Below, in pieces: positions 1-8,592 of a stretch of DNA of 64,000 nt. Made by a program: the position numbers and the translations under genes. Each line of letters opens with the position of its first letter. Within the stretch, counting starts at the first letter, position 1. The notes under the pieces are model-generated. The model did no database searches, was not told the origin of the DNA, and saw only the letters and a program-made list of their open reading frames with translations. The stretch comes from Bacillus sp. 123MFChir2. Lineage in GTDB: Bacteria > Bacillota > Bacilli > Bacillales > Bacillaceae_G. The DNA is taken from the NCBI RefSeq assembly GCF_000383235.1, contig NZ_KB910932.1, forward strand, positions 1 through 64,000, in the 5' to 3' direction.

Positions 1-1634
1 TTACTCATATCTTCTTGAATTTCTGTAATTAACTTTCCAATCTCATTTGAAGATGAGCTCGATTGTTCTGCTAATTTACGTACTTCATCTGCAACGATAG
101 CAAAGCCTCTGCCATGTTCTCCTGCCCTTGCTGCTTCAATTGCAGCGTTCAATGCTAATAAATTTGTTTGATTTGCGATATTTTGAATGACCTCTAATAT
201 ATCCCAAATTTGCTTCGATTTATTATCTAACAATTGGATGATTGCATCAGATTCTGCAACTGACTGATGAATCGATTGCATTTGATTTACTGTTTGCACA
301 ACAAGCTTATCACCATCTTCTGCTTTTTGACGTGTATATGCAGATGAAGTTGCGATAACAGATGAAGTATCTGCCACACGTTGAATTCCGTCTGTCACTT
401 CTAGTAGCAACATCGCACCTTGTTCAACACCTTTTGTTTGTGTAACTGCACCACTTGACACTTGATCAATTGCCATTGTTATTTGTTTAGTAGCTTCACT
501 TGCTTGTCTTACACTTGCCGTTAATTCTTCTGATGCAGCAGCTACATGTCCCGCTGAAGAATTAATTCTTGAGATTAACTCGCGAAGCGACTCAGCCATT
601 TCGTTAAATCCTTTTCCAAGCTGACCAATTTCATCGTTTGAACGAATTTCAATTGTTTCTGTTAAATCACCTTTACTAATTTTATGAGAAGAAACGACCA
701 GTTGTTTTAAAGGTTTCGTAATAGAAAGAGTGATAAAATAAATAATTACTCCCCCTATAATAAGAGCGATTATTGCAATAATTAATGTATTGTAAAATAT
801 AGGATTTGCCGCAGTAGCGACTTCATTTGTGTACATCGTACCGCCAATTTTCCAACCCGTTTTCGTATTTGTCGCAAAAACCATTTTCTTCTCTGAACCA
901 CCATTTGAATATGTGAACGTACCATGCTTTTCTTGATACATAGGTTTCGCCCAAATATCTGGTGCTTTCGTACCTGATTTTTCTTGTGGATGAGCTATAA
1001 TATTTTGACTTTGATCTAAAATAAATGCATAGCCTTCTTTACCGATATTGATCATTTTTGTTGTTTTTAATAAACTTTCAAGCTTTAAATCAATTGCAAT
1101 AACACCACTACCATCATCTAATTTTTTAGAGATTGTAACAACAATATTCCCGGTAATTCCGTCTTTATATGGGGATGTTATTACAACTCCACCGTTTTGC
1201 TTCATTGCATCGATGTACCATGGACGCTCCTTCGGATTAAAATCTGCCGGCATTTGTTCGTTTGGTTCTTGAATATATGCCCCATTATCAGTTCCTACAT
1301 AAGTGTATATAATCTCAGGATGCAAATTCGCATACTCTATAAATATTTTCCTAATACTTTCTCCATTTTCAGTCTCATGCATATTACGCTGAATTACTTT
1401 AGAAAAATGTGTAACGTCATGATACTTTGCATCGATCATTTGATTAATTAAACTATCTAGCACTTTAATATTTTGACTTGCACTACTTGTAATTTGACTA
1501 TCAAAATTCTTTTTTGCATTTTGATAAGACATAGTACCAATTACAGACACAGCAGAGATTAAAATAACCAAAAATGAAAATAGGAGTTTTTTTCCTACAT
1601 TCATATGCTGAAATGATTTAAACAACTTTGACAT
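1..1634 (-). CDS. Methyl-accepting chemotaxis protein (C-terminus beyond window)
   Basis: Membrane chemoreceptor that senses an extracellular ligand and signals to CheA/CheW. The start at 1634 follows a GGGGTGAG ribosome binding site. The visible 544 codons show an N-terminal membrane helix (about residues 13-33), a large extracellular sensor of the double-Cache type (about 40-275, with the motif NPKERPWY), a second helix (about 275-300), a HAMP linker (KPLKQLV...[14 protein letters not shown]) and the methylated coiled-coil signalling domain. The conserved hairpin tip [20 protein letters not shown] is present near residue 500. The gene runs off the left edge, so the last methylation helix is not seen. 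The ligand cannot be read from sequence. Confidence 0.95.
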   Translation of the reverse strand, partial: MSKLFKSFQHMNVGKKLLFSFLVILISAVSVIGTMSYQNAKKNFDSQITSSASQNIKVLDSLINQMIDAKYHDVTHFSKVIQRNMHETENGESIRKIFIEYANLHPEIIYTYVGTDNGAYIQEPNEQMPADFNPKERPWYIDAMKQNGGVVITSPYKDGITGNIVVTISKKLDDGSGVIAIDLKLESLLKTTKMINIGKEGYAFILDQSQNIIAHPQEKSGTKAPDIWAKPMYQEKHGTFTYSNGGSEKKMVFATNTKTGWKIGGTMYTNEVATAANPIFYNTLIIAIIALIIGGVIIYFITLSITKPLKQLVVSSHKISKGDLTETIEIRSNDEIGQLGKGFNEMAESLRELISRINSSAGHVAAASEELTASVRQASEATKQITMAIDQVSSGAVTQTKGVEQGAMLLLEVTDGIQRVADTSSVIATSSAYTRQKAEDGDKLVVQTVNQMQSIHQSVAESDAIIQLLDNKSKQIWDILEVIQNIANQTNLLALNAAIEAARAGEHGRGFAIVADEVRKLAEQSSSSSNEIGKLITEIQEDMS

Positions 1635-1823
1635 ATAGCTCACCCCTTTATGTTCTATCAAAGATGATACTTTGATAGAACATATAGTAAACAAAATACG
1701 AATTCGTTAGATGTAAGACATTTTAAAATTATTATATTACAAATTCTATATAACTAAATTATTTTTGTCTATATACAAAATGTTACATTTCAATGTTCTA
1801 ATATAAAATTTCAAATACATAAA

Positions 1824-1856
1824 AAAACTCCAAAAGCGTATATGCCCTGGAGTTTT
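1824..1856 (-). terminator. Rho-independent terminator of the RsgA-type gene
   Basis: A 9-bp stem (AAAACTCCA / TGGAGTTTT) with a 15-nt loop lies just after the stop codon of the GTPase gene. On the minus strand it is followed by a T run. It separates the GTPase from the chemoreceptor gene downstream. Confidence 0.8.
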
Positions 1857-1861
1857 CTTTT

Positions 1862-2914
1862 TTACTTTTTCTTCTTTATTTGTTTTGTTATGCTCTTCCA
1901 CTTATTTCGCTCTGCACGAGCCAAAAGAGCATCCTGCTTTCTCATTGCATAAGCAATTTCTCTTTGTAATTTTTTATAATTGAATAATCGAGCTTTCTCC
2001 AATGTTCCCTCATCAATCGCAGCCCGAATTGCACAACCAGGTTCATTTTCATGTTGACAATCTCGAAAGCGACATTTTTGAGCAATTTCTTCAATATCAG
2101 AAAAAGTTGCGTGCATTGCGCCGCTTCCTTCCCAAAGTTGAAGTTCTCTCATTCCCGGTGTATCAATAACAAGTGCACCCGTTGGTAATTGAAACAATTC
2201 CCGATGTGTTGTCGTATGCTTTCCTTTACTATCACTCTCACGAATTCCACCTGTTTTGGCCACTTCATTTCCCATTAAAGCATTCAGTAACGTAGATTTC
2301 CCTGCTCCCGAAGAGCCAATGAGCGCAATCGTTTTTCCTCGTTGTAAAAATTGTTGCAATCTGTCCATCCCTGTTTGCTGCAAACTATCAACTGCAAAAA
2401 TAGGTACTCCAATTGCAACCGTCTCTGTTTCCATGATTTTCTGCTCTACATTTGCACATAAATCACTCTTTGTTAAAATAACGACAGGCATCGCTCCGCT
2501 CTCATATGCTAACAATAAATAACGCTCAATTCGCCTTACATTAAAATCAGCATTTAAAGCATTAACTAAAAAGAGATAATCCACATTTGCTGCAACAATT
2601 TGTTCCACTGTTTTCTCTCCAGCTACTTTTCTAGAGAAAGAGCTTTTTCTTGGAAGCACAGTATGAATCATTGCTTTCTTTTCTTCTGGCAATTTCGTTA
2701 TACTTACCCAATCACCTACTGCAGGATAATTACCCTTCTCAATTGCCTCAAAACGAAATTTCCCTGTTAATTCCGCTACATATTCACCATCTTCACATAT
2801 AATCCGATACGTATGTTTATGCTCTAACAAAACACGTCCTACCGCATATTGCTCCGATAATTGATCTTCAAAATGTAAATCCCATCCAAATTCCATTAAA
2901 TTATTATGATTCAA
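1862..2914 (-). CDS. rsgA: RsgA-family ribosome small-subunit-dependent GTPase
   Basis: Circularly permuted GTPase of the RsgA/YjeQ family, which acts in late 30S subunit maturation. An N-terminal OB-fold region (to about residue 100) is followed by the G-motifs in permuted order: TKSD (G4) near residue 148, GSSGAGKSTL (G1), then DTPG (G3). A C-terminal zinc knuckle of type CxFRDCQHxxxxxC follows near residue 280. At 350 residues it is longer than YloQ-type RsgA (about 290-300), and the lysine-rich tail suggests RNA binding. B. cereus-group genomes often carry a second RsgA-like gene, and this may be that paralogue. The AGGGAGG site is unusually far (about 15 nt) from the only usable in-frame ATG. 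Confidence 0.85.
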   Translation of the reverse strand: MNHNNLMEFGWDLHFEDQLSEQYAVGRVLLEHKHTYRIICEDGEYVAELTGKFRFEAIEKGNYPAVGDWVSITKLPEEKKAMIHTVLPRKSSFSRKVAGEKTVEQIVAANVDYLFLVNALNADFNVRRIERYLLLAYESGAMPVVILTKSDLCANVEQKIMETETVAIGVPIFAVDSLQQTGMDRLQQFLQRGKTIALIGSSGAGKSTLLNALMGNEVAKTGGIRESDSKGKHTTTHRELFQLPTGALVIDTPGMRELQLWEGSGAMHATFSDIEEIAQKCRFRDCQHENEPGCAIRAAIDEGTLEKARLFNYKKLQREIAYAMRKQDALLARAERNKWKSITKQIKKKK

Positions 2915-2943
2915 TCTCGAATCCTCCCTAAAATGTTTACTGC

Positions 2944-2987
2944 GGAAGGATATAACGAATCTTTATAAAGATTCGTCCGTTCCTTCC
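2944..2987 (-). promoter_or_regulatory. Strong inverted repeat in the rsgA leader
   Basis: A 20-bp perfect palindrome (2956-2975) is nested inside a second repeat (GGAAGGA / TCCTTCC), giving a long hairpin 30 nt upstream of the rsgA start. No T run follows on the minus strand. It could be a leader RNA structure or a protein operator. The rest of 2915-3233 holds no gene. Confidence 0.45.
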
Positions 2988-3233
2988 TTATTTGTATTAA
3001 CTGTATACATCTTATAAACAATTGCCATAATACATCACTCCGTTCTTAATAGACTTAATTTTATTATATGAAATTTCAAATAAAATATCCACTACATATG
3101 ACGGAATTATCAGACTAAATCCCACTTAACAAAAATATTTTTAAGACAAACTTTCTCAATATACACATATACATTTTAAAAAGGAGTAAGTAGGTCAAAA
3201 ACAGAATGATATTTACTAAAAGGAGTGGATTTG

Positions 3234-3581
3234 ATGGATATGTATTCGTGGCTAACGGCTCTTCTCGTTGGTGGAATTACCGGTTTTGTTGCCCATCTTA
3301 TCAATCATCAAGGCAAATTATTGCTTCCACGCCGATTAAAAACATTTTTTCATCTTGGCTTTTTAGCTGATATTATCACAGGTAGCCTCGCTGCACTACT
3401 TGGCCTTGTTTTATTCGATGCAACAACTTTAAAAGAAATCATTAAAGTTGCAATCGTCACTGCAATTTCTGGGCAAACATTTTTACTCCATCAAGCGCTT
3501 GGAGGAGAACAAGCAAAGAATATACAAGTGAATAAAGCAAACGAAAAAATACAAGAAATTGACAAATTATTAAAGCGTTAA
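3234..3581 (+). CDS. DUF4257 family small membrane protein
   Basis: Protein of 115 residues with two hydrophobic segments: about residues 5-25 (LTALLVGGITGFVAHLI) and 45-65 (LADIITGSLAALLGLVLF). A third weaker segment and a charged C-terminal tail with coiled-coil character (NKANEKIQEIDKLLKR) follow. It resembles the DUF4257 proteins of Bacillus, whose function is unknown. I chose ATG 3234 over GTG 3225 because AAAGGAG (3218-3224) abuts the GTG but stands 9 nt from the ATG. It is single-gene and on the plus strand. Confidence 0.75.
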   Translation: MDMYSWLTALLVGGITGFVAHLINHQGKLLLPRRLKTFFHLGFLADIITGSLAALLGLVLFDATTLKEIIKVAIVTAISGQTFLLHQALGGEQAKNIQVNKANEKIQEIDKLLKR

Positions 3582-3665
3582 CTGTACTATAACTTGTGAT
3601 TTGCTGATATAATGAAAAATAAAAATTCTGAATGAAAGCGTCTGTCAGAAGAAAGGGTGTTTCTT

Positions 3666-3890
3666 ATGACAAACAAAAAGATAGAAAATTTCTTAACAGA
3701 CTCTGAAAAAGAGGAGTTGATAGAAAATTACAAATGTTTACAAGAAGCCCGCACAAAGCGAGAAGCAAACTATTTTGGCGAAGCAGTAAACGATTTGTTA
3801 GATAAAGCAAAGCAACGTATTATTCAAGAAGCCGGCATTAAAGATGAAAATGCTGCAACAATCCAATCCAAGCGAAAAGCACTGTTTTAG
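3666..3890 (+). CDS. Small acidic/basic helical protein, function unknown
   Basis: A 74-residue soluble protein rich in Glu, Lys and Ala and predicted mostly helical. It starts MTNKKIENFLTDSEKEEL and ends KRKALF. The start ATG 3666 is 8 nt after AGAAAGGG, while the earlier GTG 3657 overlaps that site. A strong terminator overlaps its last codons, which supports a real, independently transcribed gene. I do not recognise a characterised family. Confidence 0.65.
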   Translation: MTNKKIENFLTDSEKEELIENYKCLQEARTKREANYFGEAVNDLLDKAKQRIIQEAGIKDENAATIQSKRKALF

Positions 3891-3916
3891 TATGTATAAA
3901 CAGTGCTTTGTTTTTA
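3876..3916 (+). terminator. Rho-independent terminator overlapping the stop codon
   Basis: A perfect 12-bp stem (AAAGCACTGTTT / AAACAGTGCTTT) with the TAG stop in its loop is followed by GTTTTT on the plus strand. Confidence 0.85.
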
Positions 3917-4019
3917 AGTTACCTGTTTGAAATAAGAAATAAGCGAAAAATAATGGTACTGTTTTTGATATATGTAATAACTGGTTATAACGACTAAAAA
4001 TTGTTTGTTTATGAGATTC

Positions 4020-4184
4020 TTGTTGTAACGTTTGTAAATGAGGAAGTTTAAAATATATGAGTATCCCTAATATAGCGGAACAAATTCCCATTATAAAAAA
4101 CGGAGTAGAGTAATGTATAGTTGCAAGATAAGTACCCTTTCTATTTATACATAAAAGCAAGGTATCGGCATTTATCTTATTCAT
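4020..4184 (-). pseudogene. Possible C-terminal scrap of an MFS transporter
   Basis: The translation contains TPFFIMGICSAILGILIYF followed by KLPHLQ. This looks like the last membrane helix and cytoplasmic tail of a major-facilitator transporter. There is no upstream transporter body: the reading frame begins inside the 3' end of the aldo/keto reductase gene. The family assignment rests on helix pattern only. Confidence 0.3.
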
Positions 4185-5115
4185 CTTCTAAAATAGATTG
4201 AATCGTTTGTAAATCTCTTTTGAGTAAAGAAACTTCATTTACTTTTACATTTTCTTTTATTTGCTCTATGTGTTTTCCTCCTGGAATGACAAGATCAATC
4301 CCGTCTTGTGCAAGCAACCATGCTAACGCTAAATTCGGCAAAGTCGTACTTTTTTCAGTTGCAAATTCCTTTAGTTTTTCTACTTTCGCAAAATTCTTCT
4401 TGTATACAGCATTTTCAAATAAAGAAATACTTCTTCTCCAGTCTCCCTCACTCAATTGCAAATCTTCAGGATATTTCCCACCTAAAATTCCAAAGGCAAG
4501 TGGTCCATATGGAATAAATGAAATATTTTGTTCTATACAATACGGAATTAATTCTTTTTCCGCAGTTCGGTCTAACAAGTTATATGGTGATTGCAAAACC
4601 GCAATATCCCCATGCTGATTTGCTTCTTTTAACTGCTTAATATTTACATTTGAAATACCAATCGCTCCTATTTTTCCTTCTTCTTTTAAACGCACTAGTT
4701 CCCCCACTGACTCTGAAAATGGAGTTTCGGGATCTGAAAAGTGCAAATAATATAAATCTATATAATCTGTCTGTAACCGTTGTAAACTATTTTCTACAGC
4801 GGCTCTTATGTAACTAGGTTCATTGTTTATACGAGTAGTAGCTCCTGATAACTTTTGAATTCCACCTTTCGTAGCAAGTACAATATCCTTTCGTTTATTT
4901 CGTAACCCTTCTCCTAATAACTCTTCTGAACGCCCAAATCCGTATACATCTGCTGTATCAAAAAAGGTAACTCCTTGATTCAAAGCTTCTTCTATCATTT
5001 GCGTTCCTTCTTTTTCATCAATATTTGCAAATAAGTTATAGCCTCCAACCGCATTTGTTCCAAAACCAATTTGTGAAACTTCCAATTTCGCCTTCTGTAA
5101 AGTTACTAATTTCAT
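4177..5115 (-). CDS. Aldo/keto reductase
   Basis: A 312-residue NADPH-dependent oxidoreductase of the aldo/keto reductase superfamily (TIM barrel). The active-site set is visible: Asp/Tyr in DTADVYGFGRSEELLG, Lys in LATKGG, and His in YYLHFSDP (YLH). The C-terminal LAWLLAQDGIDLVIPG...Q segment binds the cofactor. The start ATG follows AAAGGGGATGG. It is divergent from an ArsR-family gene, and the 42-bp palindrome between them lies right against its ribosome binding site. The arrangement suggests repression by that regulator and a role in detoxifying carbonyls; the substrate is unknown. Confidence 0.9.
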   Translation of the reverse strand: MKLVTLQKAKLEVSQIGFGTNAVGGYNLFANIDEKEGTQMIEEALNQGVTFFDTADVYGFGRSEELLGEGLRNKRKDIVLATKGGIQKLSGATTRINNEPSYIRAAVENSLQRLQTDYIDLYYLHFSDPETPFSESVGELVRLKEEGKIGAIGISNVNIKQLKEANQHGDIAVLQSPYNLLDRTAEKELIPYCIEQNISFIPYGPLAFGILGGKYPEDLQLSEGDWRRSISLFENAVYKKNFAKVEKLKEFATEKSTTLPNLALAWLLAQDGIDLVIPGGKHIEQIKENVKVNEVSLLKRDLQTIQSILEDE

Positions 5116-5129
5116 TTTTCCATCCCCTT

Positions 5130-5171
5130 TATATTTCTATTGTTCGAATATATTCGAACAATAGAAATATA
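5130..5171. promoter_or_regulatory. 42-bp perfect palindrome between aldo/keto reductase and arsR-like gene
   Basis: The two 21-bp halves are exact reverse complements centred at 5150/5151 on the sequence GAATATATTC. It begins 15 bp before the reductase start codon. It is best read as the operator of the divergent ArsR-family protein. As RNA it would also form a hairpin next to the reductase ribosome binding site. Confidence 0.7.
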
Positions 5172-5327
5172 TCATAGTGTATGTTATATTGCAAATAGAA
5201 TACACCTTCTCATGCAATAAGAAACTCTCACCAATTGAACTTATCTTATTTCATTTTTAATATTGCGATGTGGAGTTTTTTATCCATAAATAGAACAGAA
5301 AATACGTTATGAAAAGCAGGTGAAAAA

Positions 5328-5636
5328 ATGCGAACTCTATATCATCCAAATCGTGAGGAAATTCAACTTTCCTCTGTGTTATATGCACTTAGTGATCAAA
5401 TCCGATTACAAATTGTAAACGATTTACTGACATGCGGCGAACAATCTTGCGGTGCTTTAAACATCCCTATTGCAAAATCTACACTCTCTCATCACTTTAA
5501 AGTATTACGAGAGTCCGGTGTTATGTATACGAGAATCGAAGGAACACAGCGTTTCATTTCTATTCGAACAGACGACTTAGACAAGAGATTTCCAGGGCTA
5601 TTAGACGCTATCTTACAAGCAACAGAACCTTATTAA
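5328..5636 (+). CDS. ArsR-family winged-helix regulator
   Basis: A 102-residue HTH_5 repressor with the recognition region AKSTLSHHFKVLRESGVM followed by the wing YTRIEGTQRFISIR. The start follows AGCAGGTG. It lacks the ELCVCDL metal-binding motif of ArsR/SmtB. It does have two cysteines spaced C-x4-C (TCGEQSCG) just before the recognition helix, a position where thiol or metal sensing is plausible. It is divergent from the aldo/keto reductase and presumably binds the 5130-5171 palindrome. The inducer is unknown; reactive carbonyls or electrophiles are an inference. Confidence 0.85.
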   Translation: MRTLYHPNREEIQLSSVLYALSDQIRLQIVNDLLTCGEQSCGALNIPIAKSTLSHHFKVLRESGVMYTRIEGTQRFISIRTDDLDKRFPGLLDAILQATEPY

Positions 5637-5641
5637 TAATA

Positions 5642-5674
5642 AAAAAGAGCATCCTTTATTAAGATGCTCTTTTT
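5642..5674. terminator. Bidirectional terminator
   Basis: A 12-bp stem AAAAAGAGCATC / GATGCTCTTTTT lies between the convergent arsR-like and transglutaminase-like genes, with T runs on both strands. Confidence 0.85.
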
Positions 5675-5679
5675 CGCTA

Positions 5680-6843
5680 TTAATATGAAAATGTAATTGT
5701 TAACAATGAATAACCATTTTGCGCCTGGTAAGGAGTTACCTGATATGATACTCGTTTCGCTCCTTTTGGCCAAGCAACTTCATTCAGTACTTTTTTAACA
5801 TCATTCATCGTGTTATTAACTGTTTGATGATAACGTAATTCTACCTTTTCTTGTTTCGTTGTAAATTTTTGCTGTAATTTTTGTTTTAACTGGCTATAAT
5901 TTTCAGCTCCAAATTCTGCCGCTAAATAAACAAGATTTGTATCCTTTAAGATTTGTTGATAAACAGGCGCTTTCTTATTTCCTGCTTTAATTTTATTTGT
6001 TAACTCATTATAATAACTTGTATTTGCAACTGGATATTTACTACGATCCCATTGATGATCTTTACTCATTTGTTCATCGGACATGTTAAAATAAGAGTAC
6101 GTAACACGGCCTTGTTTATCCGGAATTGGATCATCGAATGTCGTATCGAGGTGATACCATTTTCCATCAATATTTACAAGGTTCCATGCATGACACTGCC
6201 CATTTCCAGTTCCCGTTACGATCTGAGATTGAATCCCCGCTTCTTTTAATAATTGATAGGTTAATAGTGCATATCCTTGACAAACTGCCGAGTGTTTTGC
6301 TAGTGCATCATATGCAGTGTAAGAACGAAGTGATGTGTCATATGAAACATTTTTCACTACATAGTCATGAACAGCTTTTACTTTTTCATTTTGATCCATT
6401 CCAGCTGTAATGATTGAATTTACAATTGATTTTGCCTGCTTCATCACGTACTGTGATTGCTCTTTCGTTTCTCGGTATGAAATATTCACTGTAAATGAAT
6501 AATTCCCTGGTACACCACGAATCGAAAATTTTGTACCACTTACATTATATTTTAAATATTGATCTTTTTCTAATGTCTGGTTATAAGCTTGCACCAGTGT
6601 ATTCAAAACTTCTTTTATGTTTGAATTCTTTGTCTTATAGGCAATCGTAATATTTGTTTCATGATTATTTAAGTGCTGTTGTAATTCTTGTTGAAATGCT
6701 GCAATTAGTTTCGCATCACTTACAGAACCATTATCTGTTACTTGTTTTGTAGCAGCATATGAAACTGAAGGCATATGAAGAGTTCCACTTATAATAGACG
6801 AACAAAGTGCTATAGTTGTTATACATTTAATAGATTTCTTCAT
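5680..6843 (-). CDS. Secreted transglutaminase-like protein
   Basis: A 387-residue exported protein. The N-terminus is a signal peptide (MKKSIKCITTIALCSSIISG, cleavage likely after SYA near residue 30). The core carries the transglutaminase/protease-like triad: Cys in HSAVCQGYALLTY, His in GQCHAWNLV and Asp in WYHLDTTFDDP. This is the bacterial TGc domain also seen in cell-wall proteases and cross-linkers. The start follows AGGATGTG. Whether it cross-links proteins or cleaves peptides cannot be decided here. It sits alone, convergent with arsR. Confidence 0.85.
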   Translation of the reverse strand: MKKSIKCITTIALCSSIISGTLHMPSVSYAATKQVTDNGSVSDAKLIAAFQQELQQHLNNHETNITIAYKTKNSNIKEVLNTLVQAYNQTLEKDQYLKYNVSGTKFSIRGVPGNYSFTVNISYRETKEQSQYVMKQAKSIVNSIITAGMDQNEKVKAVHDYVVKNVSYDTSLRSYTAYDALAKHSAVCQGYALLTYQLLKEAGIQSQIVTGTGNGQCHAWNLVNIDGKWYHLDTTFDDPIPDKQGRVTYSYFNMSDEQMSKDHQWDRSKYPVANTSYYNELTNKIKAGNKKAPVYQQILKDTNLVYLAAEFGAENYSQLKQKLQQKFTTKQEKVELRYHQTVNNTMNDVKKVLNEVAWPKGAKRVSYQVTPYQAQNGYSLLTITFSY

Positions 6844-7079
6844 TTCATCACATCCTCATAATATTAAATTAAATTACATTTACTCTATATATAAATATAC
6901 ATTAATTCTATTGAAAAAGAAAATACATTTTTTTATATTTCGACGCATTTCCGAAAGAAATCCACACACAAATAATGCTAGACAGTCCGAACCCATTACC
7001 CATTAATACCACCTAAAATGTATTTGCTTAATCGTAATTCAAACAACAGTGAACTATTAATTTGAATTTATATAATACA

Positions 7080-7262
7080 TCTATAAGAATCCATTTTAGT
7101 TTTTCGACATATGAGATTACAGTTATGCAGAAGAGCCCGCACTTGCTTCCTCCCTTTGTTTAAACCTTGCATGTGGCAAGAAAGGGGACTAACCGCTTCT
7201 ATGCATGGCCAGATGCTCTCGCCCACCGAAAAAGAATCGTTTTTTAAAATTTGGATTTATAT
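7080..7262 (+). repeat. bcr-like interspersed repeat, copy 1
   Basis: Shares the core ATGCATGGCCAG...GCTCTCGCCCACCG and the 3' end ...TTTGGATTTATAT with seven other copies in this window. The 5' end reads CTATAAGAATCC, a variant of the TATAAATCC end of other copies. It lies 68 bp after the stop of the YwqG-like gene, in opposite orientation to that gene. The remainder of 6844-7329 is A+T-rich and holds no gene that I can support. Confidence 0.75.
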
Positions 7263-7329
7263 TACTTCATTACTCAATAAAAATTTAAAAAGCAATTTCC
7301 ATTCACACATGAAACTGCTTCTTCTTCAC

Positions 7330-8103
7330 TTATAAGCTTTGTAAAATACAACAAGCATTTTCAAAACGGCGTTGCTTTATATCTTCATTTGCAATACAGA
7401 AATATAACATTCCCATATCTCCCCACATCATGTTCAAATGTTGCTCATCAGAATCTACTTGAAATAATAATGTCATCTCACTGTGATGCACATTCATATA
7501 TTCTTGTGCTTCCTCAAACACTTCTGTTTGAACGGAAAATGGTGTACCCAAAATTTGATGATTGTCATAGTAATCTGGGATTAATTCTTCTAATAGTTGT
7601 AAGAAACGATCTGAATCGTCCTCGTTTTCAATAAACAACTCAGGAAGTTTTTGCACCTTTTCAAATGTAATTTTACACTGAGAATATTGACCATTCATTT
7701 GATCGGTTTTTTGTAACTCCTCTGTTGCTCCTTCATAATATAAAACACGCCATCCTTCTTTTATGTTCGTATTTCCATACACTTCATAAAAGTCATCCTG
7801 CTCGTCATCAGCAAAATAAAAGAAATATAACATGCCCTTTTCAGGCAAATCATTTTTTATACCTACAGCTTGAATTTCAGCTAAATGAAACTGGGCAACA
7901 AAGTGAAGAGGCCGCCCTTTATAAGTAGGATATGCCAACTCTGCTGGTAAATCAGGTGATCCTCCCATTTTTGAACACCCTATCGGCAATACCTCTTCTT
8001 GTGTTGGCACTACTTTTATACATTCAAATGCTGCCATTAACAATTCATGTTTTATATGATTCAGTTGATACTTTTCAATTAATTCTTCAATATGTTTCGT
8101 CAT
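7330..8103 (-). CDS. YwqG-family (DUF1963) protein
   Basis: A 257-residue soluble protein of the DUF1963/YwqG family. Typical signatures are KMGGSPDLPAELAYP near residue 45, LHFVAQFHLAEI, GMLYFFYFADD and the C-terminal MMWGDMGMLYFCI. Length is normal for the family, and the start follows AGAAGGAG. Members are widespread in Firmicutes and function is unknown, although some lie in polymorphic-toxin immunity settings. No toxin gene is adjacent here. Monocistronic. Confidence 0.85.
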   Translation of the reverse strand: MTKHIEELIEKYQLNHIKHELLMAAFECIKVVPTQEEVLPIGCSKMGGSPDLPAELAYPTYKGRPLHFVAQFHLAEIQAVGIKNDLPEKGMLYFFYFADDEQDDFYEVYGNTNIKEGWRVLYYEGATEELQKTDQMNGQYSQCKITFEKVQKLPELFIENEDDSDRFLQLLEELIPDYYDNHQILGTPFSVQTEVFEEAQEYMNVHHSEMTLLFQVDSDEQHLNMMWGDMGMLYFCIANEDIKQRRFENACCILQSL

Positions 8104-8241
8104 ACAAACTCCTTCTTCTACACGATTATCTCCATCATATCACAAATTGTAATTAAGCTTCTTTTGTTTTTTCTTTGTCTCTATCTCACTGCCCATTATG
8201 AAAAAGGGCTTGTTCAATATAATCGAAATGCCTTCCTAACA

Positions 8242-8250
8242 CATAATATA
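8242..8250 (+). promoter_or_regulatory. SigK-like -10 element (CATAATATA)
   Basis: Matches the SigK -10 pattern CATANNNTA and is identical to the -10 proposed at 27928-27936 before the other YjcZ-type gene. A clear -35 AC at 16-17 bp is absent here, so this is weaker. Confidence 0.35.
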
Positions 8251-8350
8251 CAGTGTTCCTACAAACATGCAAACTTATCATCCTTTGTAAGACATCCTCA
8301 TGATTCCCACTTTGTTTACCCAAAATTTTTATAGCTAGGAGGAAATTAAT

Positions 8351-8497
8351 ATGGGTTATGGATATGGCGGTTGTGGATATGGTTACGGCGGTGGAGGATA
8401 TGGCGGTTGTGGATTTGGCGGCTTTGCTTTATTAATCGTTTTATTTATCCTTCTTATCATCATTGGAGCGAGCTGCACCGGCGGCTTTTTCTGCTAA
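8351..8497 (+). CDS. YjcZ-family small sporulation protein
   Basis: A 48-residue protein. The N-terminal half is Gly/Tyr/Cys-rich ([16 protein letters not shown]) and the C-terminal half is a single hydrophobic helix ([15 protein letters not shown]) ending CTGGFFC. This is the YjcZ type found in Bacillus spores. The start is preceded by TAGGAGG (8336-8342), and a terminator follows directly. A close relative lies at 28009-28125. Confidence 0.85.
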   Translation: MGYGYGGCGYGYGGGGYGGCGFGGFALLIVLFILLIIIGASCTGGFFC

Positions 8498-8520
8498 GTA
8501 ATCTTTAACAACTATTGTAA

Positions 8521-8547
8521 AAAAGCACGCATTTGTCGTGCTTTTTT
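8521..8547 (+). terminator. Rho-independent terminator of the YjcZ gene
   Basis: A 10-bp stem AAAAAGCACG / CGTGCTTTTT with a 7-nt loop and further T residues. Confidence 0.85.
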
Positions 8548-8592
8548 ATTTTCATTAACTTTATAAATTATACATGGATGGGCGGTACTTTT

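Noticed and set aside
5328-5636. ArsR-family protein as an arsenic/metal sensor
   Set aside because: The ELCVCDL-type metal motif is absent and no arsenic or metal transporter is adjacent.
7111-7335. Reading frame inside repeat copy 1 (MHGQMLSPTEKE...) as a conserved small protein
   Set aside because: Other copies carry a stop after MHGQLLSPT (at 14.7 and 17.4 kb) and the frame is not preserved, so the repeat is not protein-coding.
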